Below, in pieces: positions 43,869-51,295 of a stretch of 64,000 bases of DNA. Numbering within the stretch: the first letter of the stretch is position 1; every line of letters starts with the position of its first letter. Where the stretch lies: contig NZ_JBKBQG010000016.1 in NCBI RefSeq assembly GCF_046292825.1, forward strand, positions 19,483-83,482, given 5' to 3'. The notes below the pieces were generated by a model. That model worked only from the letters and a program-made list of their open reading frames with translations. It was not told where the DNA came from and ran no database searches. This DNA comes from Salinarimonas sp046292825. Its GTDB lineage: Bacteria > Pseudomonadota > Alphaproteobacteria > Rhizobiales > Beijerinckiaceae. The translations under genes and the position numbers were made by a program.

Positions 43869-45932
43869 ATGGCCGAACGGCAAGACGCAACGAGCCATCC
43901 GGCTTCCCGCTCGGGCCGCGCGCCTGTGGCCGAGCCGCCCGCGCTGGGGCCGACGCCGGAGGAGCTTCCCCTCGAGCTGCGTCGCCGCACACTGTCGGGG
44001 CCGCTGCGCATCGTCGTGGCGATCGCCACGGCGGCGGCGATCCTGCTTGCGGTCAACCAGCTCTTCAACCTGCGGCTCCTCGGCTTCGCGATGCTGGATC
44101 CGCAATATCTCTACCTACTCGCGCTCGTCCTGCTCGCCGTCGCCTTCCTGACGTTCCCGGCTCACGCGGGCGCGCCGCTCGATCGGGTGCCCTGGTACGA
44201 CGTCGTCCTCGCGCTCGCCGCGATCGTCGTCGTCGGCTATTTCGTCCTCACGGCGGACCGTGCGCTCCGGCTCGGCTGGGAATTCTCCGCCCCGCCGACG
44301 GCCTTCTACTTCTCGGTCGCGTTCTGGCTCCTGATCCTCGAGGGCGCGCGGCGCACGGGCGGGTGGATCATCTTCGCGGTCGTGCTCGTCTTCTCGCTCT
44401 ACCCGACCTTCGCCGACCAGGTGCCCGGCCCGATCCAGGGTTTTCGGCAGACCTTCTACGACACGATCGTCTTCCACGTGATCTCGAGCGAGAGCGCGCT
44501 CGGCATCCCGATGCGCTCCTTCGGGCAGCTCGTCGTCGGCTTCATCCTGTTCGGGGCGACGCTGCAATATACGGGCGGGGGCAAGTTCTTCAACGATCTC
44601 GCCTTCGCGCTGGTCGGCCGCTTCCGGGGCGGCGCGGGCAAGGTCGCGATCTTCGCCTCGGGCTTCATGGGCTCGATGTCGGGCTCGGTGATCTCGAACG
44701 TGCTGACGACCGGCACCGTGACGATCCCGGCGATGAAGAAATCGGGCTTCCCGCCGCGCTACGCCGCGGGCACCGAGGCCTGCGCCTCGACGGGCGGCGT
44801 GCTGATGCCGCCGGTGATGGGCGCGACCGCCTTCATCATGGCCTCGTTCCTCGGCCGCCCCTATGCCGAGATCGTGCTCGCGGCGGCGATCCCCTCGATC
44901 CTGTTCTATTTCGGCATCTTCGTGCAGCTCGACGCCTATGCCGGCCGCAACGGCCTGCGCGGCATGGAAAAGCACGAATTGCCGACCCTCGGGGCGACGA
45001 TCAAGCAGGGCTGGCCCTACATCCTCGTCTTCGCGGTGCTGATCTATTTCATGATGTTCCGCCGCCAGGAGACGATCGCGCCCTTCTACGCGACGGCCCT
45101 GCTCCTGTTCATCAACCAGCTCTTCCCCTCGACGCGCTTCTCGCTGAAGGGGTTCGTCGATCTCTTCGTCAATGTCGGGCGCGCGCTCGCCGAGCTCGTG
45201 GCGCTCCTCCTCGGCGTCGGGCTCGTCGTGGGCGCCTTCTCGGCGACGGGGCTCGCCGGCACGCTCGTCAACGATCTCGTCTTCCTCGCCGGGCGCGAGG
45301 CGCTCCCGCTCCTCCTGATGGGCGCGCTCACCGCCTTCGTCTTCGGCATGGGGATGACGGTGACGGCCTGCTACATCTTCCTCGCGGTGGTGCTCGCGCC
45401 GGCGCTGATCCAGGTCGGGCTCGATCCTCTTGCCGTGCACCTCTTCATTCTCTACTGGGGAATGGTGTCCTTCATCACGCCCCCGGTGGCGCTCGGCGCC
45501 TTCGCGGCGGCGACGGTGGCGGGCACGACGCCGATGCGCTCCGCCTTCGCGGCGATGCGGCTCGGCAGCGTCATCTACGTGATCCCGTTCTTCTTCGTGC
45601 TCAATCCTGCTCTGATCGGGCAGGGCAGTCCGGGCGAGGTCGCGACGGTCTTCGTCACGGCGCTCGTCGGCGTGTTCTTCATCGGCTCGGCGCTGCAGGG
45701 CTACGTCACCGGGATCGGCACGATGCGGGACGGGATCGTCGGTTACGCGGCGCGGGGCAGCCTGCTCGTCGCGGGCCTGTTCTTCGCCTCGCCCGGCGCG
45801 GCGGGGATCGGGCTCACGCATATGCACATGTCGGGCATCGGTCTCGCGCTCGGTCTGCCCGCGCTCCTGCTCACCTGGCGGGACGCGCGGGCGAGGCCGG
45901 CACGAGACGGAGCCACCTGGAGATCGGAATGA
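43869..45932 (+). CDS. TRAP transporter fused permease (DctQM), TAXI type
   Basis: The protein has 687 residues and many membrane helices. The N-terminal ~220 residues correspond to the small DctQ-like part; the remainder is the DctM-like part, with FMGSMSGSVISNVLTTGTVTIPAMKKSGFPPRYAAGTEACAST, a conserved block of the 4TM/12TM fused family. It works with the receptor at 42431 to import a solute with Na+ or H+. The start ATG at 43869 gives a cytoplasmic N-terminus. It overlaps the IclR gene by four bases, so transporter and regulator are coupled. Confidence 0.93.
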   Translation: MAERQDATSHPASRSGRAPVAEPPALGPTPEELPLELRRRTLSGPLRIVVAIATAAAILLAVNQLFNLRLLGFAMLDPQYLYLLALVLLAVAFLTFPAHAGAPLDRVPWYDVVLALAAIVVVGYFVLTADRALRLGWEFSAPPTAFYFSVAFWLLILEGARRTGGWIIFAVVLVFSLYPTFADQVPGPIQGFRQTFYDTIVFHVISSESALGIPMRSFGQLVVGFILFGATLQYTGGGKFFNDLAFALVGRFRGGAGKVAIFASGFMGSMSGSVISNVLTTGTVTIPAMKKSGFPPRYAAGTEACASTGGVLMPPVMGATAFIMASFLGRPYAEIVLAAAIPSILFYFGIFVQLDAYAGRNGLRGMEKHELPTLGATIKQGWPYILVFAVLIYFMMFRRQETIAPFYATALLLFINQLFPSTRFSLKGFVDLFVNVGRALAELVALLLGVGLVVGAFSATGLAGTLVNDLVFLAGREALPLLLMGALTAFVFGMGMTVTACYIFLAVVLAPALIQVGLDPLAVHLFILYWGMVSFITPPVALGAFAAATVAGTTPMRSAFAAMRLGSVIYVIPFFFVLNPALIGQGSPGEVATVFVTALVGVFFIGSALQGYVTGIGTMRDGIVGYAARGSLLVAGLFFASPGAAGIGLTHMHMSGIGLALGLPALLLTWRDARARPARDGATWRSE

Positions 45933-46750
45933 GGCACACGCGCGACGACGATCTGCGGATCGACGACGACGACGACGAGAGCGCGGGCAAGGACCGCCAA
46001 TTCGTGACCGCGCTCGCCCGCGGCCTCGAAGTCCTGAGGGCCTTCCGGCCCGGCGACGTCGAGCTCGGCAATTGGGAGCTCGCCGAGCGCACCGGCCTGC
46101 CCAAACCCACGCTCGTGCGCCTCACGCATACGCTCACGAAGCTCGGCTATCTGGTGCAAACCGAAGCGCATGGCCGCTATCGGCTCGGCGTCGGCGTGCT
46201 GGCGCTCGGCTATGCGCTCCTGACCGATCTGCAGGTGCGCGAGCGGGCGCGCCCGCTGATGCAGGCGCTCGCGGACGAGGTCGATGCCTCGGTCTCGCTC
46301 GGCAGCCGCGACCGGCTCTCGATGATCTATGTCGAGACCTGCCGCGGGCCCGGACACATCACCTTGCGGCTCGGCGTCGGCGACCGCGTGCCGATCGGCC
46401 GCACCGCGATGGGCCGCGCCTTCCTCGCGGCTCTGCCCGAGACCGAGCGCGCCTTCCTCCTCGATCATCTCGCGCGGCGCGAGGCCGACGATTTCCCCGC
46501 GATCCTGCGCGGCGTCGAGCAGGCGATGCGGGAGCTCGCCGAGAAGGGCTTCGTCGTCGCCGCCGGCGATTGGCAGCCCGACGTCAGCGCGGTGGGCGTG
46601 CCGGTGATCCTGCCGCACGGGCAGATCTCGTTCGCGTTGAATTGCGGCGGTCCCGCCTTCCTGTTCTCGCGCCGGCAGCTCGAGGAGGAGCTCGGCCCCA
46701 AGCTCGCCCGCCTCGGCCGCAAGCTGAGCACGCCGGCGGAGCCGGGTTGA
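45929..46750 (+). CDS. IclR-family transcriptional regulator
   Basis: The protein has 273 residues. An acidic N-terminus (DDDLRIDDDDDES) precedes the winged helix domain (TALARGLEVLRAFRPGDVELGNWELAERTGLPKPTLVRLTHTL). The effector domain contains RLGVGDRVPIGRTAMGRAFLAAL and VPVILPHGQISFALNCGG. IclR proteins sense aromatic or short-chain acids. Translational coupling to the TRAP permease and two identical 19-bp palindromes at the flanking operons make it the likely regulator of the whole cluster. Confidence 0.9.
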   Translation: MRHTRDDDLRIDDDDDESAGKDRQFVTALARGLEVLRAFRPGDVELGNWELAERTGLPKPTLVRLTHTLTKLGYLVQTEAHGRYRLGVGVLALGYALLTDLQVRERARPLMQALADEVDASVSLGSRDRLSMIYVETCRGPGHITLRLGVGDRVPIGRTAMGRAFLAALPETERAFLLDHLARREADDFPAILRGVEQAMRELAEKGFVVAAGDWQPDVSAVGVPVILPHGQISFALNCGGPAFLFSRRQLEEELGPKLARLGRKLSTPAEPG

Positions 46751-46774
46751 GATGTCGGAACGTCACCGTGGGTT

Positions 46775-46953
46775 GTCATCCCGGACGCCGAAGGCGATCC
46801 GGGACCCATATTCACGACGTATCAGTCGCAGCCTGTAGGCTGCGTTTCTCCGACGATCGAAATTGCTGCACGGTGATGCGGCGAGCGCGGCATGCGCGCT
46901 CGTACGGTCGTCGAGCGTATGGCTCCCGGGTCCGCTTCGCGGCCCGGGATGAC
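46775..46953. repeat. Dispersed palindromic repeat, copy B
   Basis: This 179-base copy has the same ends and internal palindromes as copy A, including GCAGCCTGTAGGCTGCGT and the CATGCGCGCTC core. It lies between the IclR gene and the thiolase promoter region. Confidence 0.85.
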
Positions 46954-46967
46954 AGTCCCGAATCGCC

Positions 46968-46989
46968 GATCGGCGTCGAGACGCCGATC
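46968..46989. promoter_or_regulatory. Perfect 22-bp palindrome next to the IclR-type operator
   Basis: GATCGGCGTC and GACGCCGATC flank a GA dinucleotide. It ends five bases before the 19-bp operator. It may be a second protein-binding site or a hairpin; no T run follows it. Confidence 0.45.
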
Positions 46990-46994
46990 CCATC

Positions 46995-47013
46995 TGCGAA
47001 ACGTCGTTTCGCA
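46995..47013. promoter_or_regulatory. Perfect 19-bp palindrome, IclR-type operator copy 2
   Basis: TGCGAAACGTCGTTTCGCA is identical to the site at 42363-42381. It stands 98 bases before the thiolase start, so the thiolase-to-ligase genes are probably controlled together with the transporter. Confidence 0.75.
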
Positions 47014-47051
47014 AGTTGAAGCGGACGGTGCCGAGTGCTACCCGTGGCGTG

Positions 47052-47077
47052 AACCCCGCCTCGCGCGGCGGGGTTTT
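47052..47077 (+). terminator. Intrinsic-terminator-like hairpin in the thiolase leader
   Basis: AACCCCGCC and GGCGGGGTT form a 9-bp stem around TCGCGC and run into TTTT. It lies between the operator and the thiolase gene, ending 34 bases before the start codon. It either ends the IclR transcript or attenuates a transcript that starts at the operator. Confidence 0.65.
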
Positions 47078-47111
47078 CGGAGAGCGTCGGTATCGTCACC
47101 GGGAGCACGTC

Positions 47112-48287
47112 ATGAGAGAGGCCGTCATCGTCTCGACCGCCCGCACCGCGATCGGCAAGGCCGGCCGCGGCGCCTTCAACGAGACCCACGGCGCGACGAT
47201 GGGCGCGCATGTCGCAGGCGAGGCCGTGCGCCGCGCGCGGATCGATCCGGCGATGATCGAGGACGCGATCTTCGGCTGCGGCTATCCGGAATACGTGACC
47301 GGCGGCAACATCGCCCGTCAGATCGTGGTGCGCGCCGGGCTGCCGATCGGCGTCGCGGGGACGACCGTGAACCGCTTCTGCGCGTCGGGGCTGCAGGCGG
47401 TCGCGATGGGCGCGCACCTGATCCGCGAGGAGGGGGTGGACGCCGTCCTCGTCGGCGGGCTCGAGAGCATCAGCCTCGTCCAGCCCCCGCCGCGCCTCTC
47501 CCGCGAGGCCTGGATCGAGGCGCACAAGCCCGAGCTCTATCTCTCGATGATCGAGACCGCCGACATCGTCGCGCGACGCTACGGCATCTCCCGGCAGGCG
47601 CAGGACGAGTACGCGCTCGCCTCGCAGACGCGCATCGCGGCTGCCCAGGAGGCCGGGCTCTTCGCCGGCGAGATCGTGCCGATGGAGGTGACGACGAGCG
47701 TTCTCGACAAGGCGACCAAGGAGACGCGCCGGGAGACGATCACCATCTCCGCCGACGAGTGCAGCCGCCCGTCGACGACGCTGGAGGGCCTCTCCGCGCT
47801 CTCGCCGGTGCGCGGGGAGGGGGCGTTCGTCACCGCCGGCAACGCCTCGCAGCTCTCCGACGGCGCGGCGGCGCTCGTGATGATGGAGGCCGCGGCCGCC
47901 GCGCGCGAGGGGCTCAGCCCGCTCGGCGCCTTTCGCGGCTTCGCGGTGGCGGGCTGCGAGCCCGACGAGATGGGCATCGGCCCGGTCTTCGCCGTCCCGC
48001 GCCTCCTCGAGCGCCAGGGCAAGCGCATGGACGACATCGATCTGTGGGAGCTCAACGAGGCCTTCGCGAGCCAGGTCCTCTATTGCCGCGACCGGCTCGG
48101 CATCCCCGACGAGCGGCTCAACGTGAACGGCGGCTCCATCGCGATCGGCCATCCCTTCGGCATGACGGGCGCGCGCATGACGGGCCACCTCCTGCTCGAA
48201 GGGCGCCGGCGGGGAGCGAGCCTCGGGATCGTGACGATGTGCGTCGGCGGCGGTCAGGGCGCCGCCGGCTTGTTCGAGATTTTCTGA
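47112..48287 (+). CDS. Acetyl-CoA acyltransferase (thiolase)
   Basis: The protein has 391 residues. The nucleophile Cys is in VNRFCASGLQAVAMG, the His in GHPFGMTGARM and the second Cys in CVGGGQGAAG, so the thiolase triad is complete. Thiolases cleave 3-ketoacyl-CoA in degradation or run in reverse in biosynthesis; with two acyl-CoA dehydrogenases next door, degradation is likely. The ATG at 47112 fits the family start MREAVIVSTARTAIG. Confidence 0.93.
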   Translation: MREAVIVSTARTAIGKAGRGAFNETHGATMGAHVAGEAVRRARIDPAMIEDAIFGCGYPEYVTGGNIARQIVVRAGLPIGVAGTTVNRFCASGLQAVAMGAHLIREEGVDAVLVGGLESISLVQPPPRLSREAWIEAHKPELYLSMIETADIVARRYGISRQAQDEYALASQTRIAAAQEAGLFAGEIVPMEVTTSVLDKATKETRRETITISADECSRPSTTLEGLSALSPVRGEGAFVTAGNASQLSDGAAALVMMEAAAAAREGLSPLGAFRGFAVAGCEPDEMGIGPVFAVPRLLERQGKRMDDIDLWELNEAFASQVLYCRDRLGIPDERLNVNGGSIAIGHPFGMTGARMTGHLLLEGRRRGASLGIVTMCVGGGQGAAGLFEIF

Positions 48288-48299
48288 CGGAGGCGCGCC

Positions 48300-49496
48300 A
48301 TGGACCTGTCCTTCAGCCCCGAGGAAGAGGCTTTCCGCGCCGAAATCCGCGCCTTCCTGCGCGAGCGCCTGCCCGAGCACCTCTCGGACAAGGTCAGCCG
48401 CGGCCAGCGCCTGCGCAAGGAAGATTACGAGGAATGGCACGCGATCCTCGCCGAGAAGGGCTGGCTCGCGGGCAATTGGCCGAGGGAGTTCGGCGGGTGC
48501 GGCTGGTCGGCGGTCGAGCGCCACGTCTTCGAGGAGGAGACGACCGCCGCGAACGCGCCACGCATCGTGCCCTTCGGCGTGACGATGCTCGGCCCGGTCC
48601 TCCAGCGCTTCGGCTCGAAGGAGCAGCAGGACCATTTCCTGCCGCGAATCCTGAACGGCGAGCATTGGTGGTGCCAAGGCTATTCCGAGCCCGGCGCCGG
48701 CTCGGACCTCGCCTCGCTGACGACGAGCGCGCGGCGCGAGGGCGACCATTACGTCGTCAACGGCCAGAAGACCTGGACGACGCTCGGTCAGCACGCGAAC
48801 TGGATCTTCTGCCTCGTGCGCACCGATCCCGCCGCCAAGAAGCAGGAGGGCATCTCCTTCCTGTTGATCGAGATGAGCACGCCCGGCATCACCATCCGCC
48901 CGATCGAATTGCTCGACGGCGAGGCGGAGGTCAACGAGGTCTTCTTCGACGACGTGCGCGTGCCGGTCGCGAACCTCGTGGGACGCGAGAACGAGGGCTG
49001 GACCTACGCCAAGTACCTCCTCACCCACGAGCGCACCAACATCGCCGGCGTCGGCTACGCGAAAGCCGGGCTCGCCGCCTTGAAGCGCATCGCCGAGCGC
49101 GAGCGCGCGAGCGGGCGGCGGCTCATCGACGACCCCTATTTCGCGGCGCGCGTGGCGATGGTCGAGATCGATCTGATGGCGATGGAGACCACCAATCTGC
49201 GCGTCCTCGCCGCCGCGAGCGCCGGCCACGCGCCGGGCGTCGAGAGCTCGATCCTGAAGATCGAGGGCACCCGGATCCGCCAGGAGATCAACGATCTCGC
49301 CCGCCGCGCCGTCGGCCCCTACGCGATGCCCTTCGTCTCGGAGGCGCTGGAGCCGGGAGCCAACGTCGAGCCGGTCGGCCCCGATTACGCCGCGCCGCTG
49401 ACGGGGCAATATTTCAACAATCGCAAGCTGTCGATCTACGGGGGATCCAACGAGATCCAGCGCACGATCGTCGCGAAGTCGTTGTTGGGGTTGTGA
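48300..49496 (+). CDS. Acyl-CoA dehydrogenase, large-subunit type (PimC-like)
   Basis: The protein has 398 residues. The N-terminal helical domain starts MDLSFSPEEEAFRAEIRAFLRERLPEHL; the FAD-binding segment is WWCQGYSEPGAGSDLASLTT and WTTLGQHANWIFCLVRTD, and the C-terminal motif is YGGSNEIQRTIVAKSLLGL. The usual catalytic Glu of MCAD-type enzymes at the YEG position is Gly here, as in two-subunit dehydrogenases. Its partner is probably the smaller protein at 49766. The start follows GGAGGCGCGCC, 12 bases after the thiolase stop. Confidence 0.9.
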   Translation: MDLSFSPEEEAFRAEIRAFLRERLPEHLSDKVSRGQRLRKEDYEEWHAILAEKGWLAGNWPREFGGCGWSAVERHVFEEETTAANAPRIVPFGVTMLGPVLQRFGSKEQQDHFLPRILNGEHWWCQGYSEPGAGSDLASLTTSARREGDHYVVNGQKTWTTLGQHANWIFCLVRTDPAAKKQEGISFLLIEMSTPGITIRPIELLDGEAEVNEVFFDDVRVPVANLVGRENEGWTYAKYLLTHERTNIAGVGYAKAGLAALKRIAERERASGRRLIDDPYFAARVAMVEIDLMAMETTNLRVLAAASAGHAPGVESSILKIEGTRIRQEINDLARRAVGPYAMPFVSEALEPGANVEPVGPDYAAPLTGQYFNNRKLSIYGGSNEIQRTIVAKSLLGL

Positions 49497-49530
49497 GGGG
49501 ATGGGAGGAGCGAGGATGTCCTCTCCCGCC

Positions 49531-49705
49531 GTCATTCCGGGGCGCGAAGCGAGCCCGGAATCCAGACGCCCGACCTTGGAAGAGCAGCCTATAGGCTGCG
49601 TCCCTCGACCTATGATTTTTCTGGGGTCGAGGAGCGAGCGCGCATGCGCGCTCGAACGAACGTCGTGGATCTGGGTTCCGGGCTCGCTTCGCGCCCCGGA
49701 ATGAC
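49531..49705. repeat. Dispersed palindromic repeat, copy C
   Basis: This 175-base copy is more diverged (ends GTCATTCCGG and CCGGAATGAC; core GCAGCCTATAGGCTGC). It has the same plan as copies A and B and separates the two acyl-CoA dehydrogenase genes, which would otherwise be adjacent. Confidence 0.85.
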
Positions 49706-49765
49706 GGGCGGGAGGGTTTGTCCTTATCGGTCGAGGAAGCATCGAAACACGAGGAGATCGCCGTC

Positions 49766-50890
49766 ATGGATTTCAGCCACACGCAGGAGCGGCGGATGCT
49801 GCAGGACAGCCTGCGGCGCTTCCTCGCGGCGCGCTACACGACGCGAGCCCGCAACGCGATCGGCCGTGATCCGCGCGGCTTCTCCGACGAGATCTGGGCC
49901 GGGCTCGCCGAACTCGGCGTCGTCGGCGCGCTGTTCGAGGAGGCGGTCGGAGGCTTCGGTGGGGGCGGGTTCGACATCCTCGTGGTGTTCGAGGAGATCG
50001 GCCGCGCAGGCGCCGTCGATCCGCTCGTCGAGACGGCGATCATGGGCGGCGGCCTCGTCGCCGATCTCGGCACGGACGAGCAGAAGGTGATGGTCGCGCA
50101 GATCGTCGCCGGCACGCGCCAACTCGCCTTCGCCGGGCTCGAGCCGGGCGGGCGCTACGATCTCGACCATGTCGAGACGCGCGCCGTGCGCGACGGCGAC
50201 GGCTTCGTGCTCACCGGCCGCAAGGCCGTCGTGACGAACGCGCCGGCGGCGGACCTTCTCCTGGCGAGCGCGCGCGAGGGGGAGGGGACCGACGGCATCC
50301 GCCTGTTCCTCGTCGAGCCCGGCGCCGCCGGCCTCACCATGCGGGATTACGGCCTCGTCGGCGGCGGCCGGGCGGCGGAAATCACCCTCGAGAAGACCCC
50401 CGCGATCCTGCTCGGCGACGGCACCAAGGCCTACGAGGCGATCGAGCGGCGCGCGGCGCACGCCATCGTCGCGCTCTGCGCGGAGGCCGTCGGGCTGATG
50501 GAGACCGCGACCGGGCTCACCAACGACTATCTCAAGACCCGCAAGCAGTTCGGCCAGCCGATCGGCAAGTTCCAGGCGCTCCAGCACCGCATGGCCGACA
50601 TGGCGATCGCCCTCGAACAGGCTCGTTCCGCCGCGATCAACGCCGCCGGCAACCTGCACCGCGCGCGCGCGATCCGCGAACGCCATATGGCGGCGGCCAA
50701 GAACCTGATCGGGCGCGCCGCCCGCCATATCGCCGAGGAGGCGATCCAGCTCCACGGCGGCATCGCCATGACGCAGGAATACGAGCTCGCCCACATCGCC
50801 AAGCGCCTCGTGATGATCGACCATCGCTTCGGCGATGCCGACCACCATCTCGCGCGCTTCGTCGCGCTCTCGCGGGAGAGTGCGGCGTGA
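49766..50890 (+). CDS. Acyl-CoA dehydrogenase, small-subunit type (PimD-like)
   Basis: The protein has 374 residues and starts MDFSHTQERRMLQDSLRRFLAARY after GAGGAGATC. The FAD and C-terminal helices are visible (DYLKTRKQFGQPIGKFQALQHRMADM, AIQLHGGIAMTQEYELAHIAKRL). The pairing of this gene with a longer acyl-CoA dehydrogenase is like pimC/pimD of the pimeloyl-CoA pathway, and I infer a heteromeric enzyme. It overlaps the thioesterase gene by four bases. Confidence 0.88.
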   Translation: MDFSHTQERRMLQDSLRRFLAARYTTRARNAIGRDPRGFSDEIWAGLAELGVVGALFEEAVGGFGGGGFDILVVFEEIGRAGAVDPLVETAIMGGGLVADLGTDEQKVMVAQIVAGTRQLAFAGLEPGGRYDLDHVETRAVRDGDGFVLTGRKAVVTNAPAADLLLASAREGEGTDGIRLFLVEPGAAGLTMRDYGLVGGGRAAEITLEKTPAILLGDGTKAYEAIERRAAHAIVALCAEAVGLMETATGLTNDYLKTRKQFGQPIGKFQALQHRMADMAIALEQARSAAINAAGNLHRARAIRERHMAAAKNLIGRAARHIAEEAIQLHGGIAMTQEYELAHIAKRLVMIDHRFGDADHHLARFVALSRESAA

Positions 50891-51294
50891 GCGAGGGGCT
50901 GATCCGCGACGAGACCGGGACCCAGCGCCTCGTCGGCTACGTGCTCGACGTCGGCCAGCCGGATCGGCGCGCGCGCTGCATCCTCGACATGGACGAGCGC
51001 CACCTCAACCGCCACGGCGTCCTCCACGGCGGCATCGCGGCGACGCTCCTCGACAATGCGAGCGGCGCGACCGCGAGCCTCACCGTCGATCCGGCCGGCC
51101 GCGCGCCCTTCCTGACGATCTCGCTCAATACGCAATTCCTCGCCCCCGCGCGCGCCGGGCGGCTGACGGCGATCGCCGAAGTGACCGGGGGCGGGCGCTC
51201 GCTCCTGTTCATCGCAGCCCGGCTCGAACACGAGGACGGCACCCTCGTCGCGACCTCGACGGGCGTGTTCAAGCGCGTGCCGGAGAGGGCCTGA
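50887..51294 (+). CDS. PaaI-family hotdog thioesterase
   Basis: The protein has 135 residues with a GTG start inside the previous stop. The hotdog motif HGGIAATLLDNASGATASL carries the conserved HGG and the catalytic acid Asp. PaaI-type enzymes release CoA from stalled aromatic or hydroxyacyl-CoA intermediates. In this operon it is probably a rescue enzyme that restores free CoA. The acyl-CoA ligase starts two bases after its stop. Confidence 0.88.
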   Translation: MSEGLIRDETGTQRLVGYVLDVGQPDRRARCILDMDERHLNRHGVLHGGIAATLLDNASGATASLTVDPAGRAPFLTISLNTQFLAPARAGRLTAIAEVTGGGRSLLFIAARLEHEDGTLVATSTGVFKRVPERA

Positions 51295-51295
51295 G

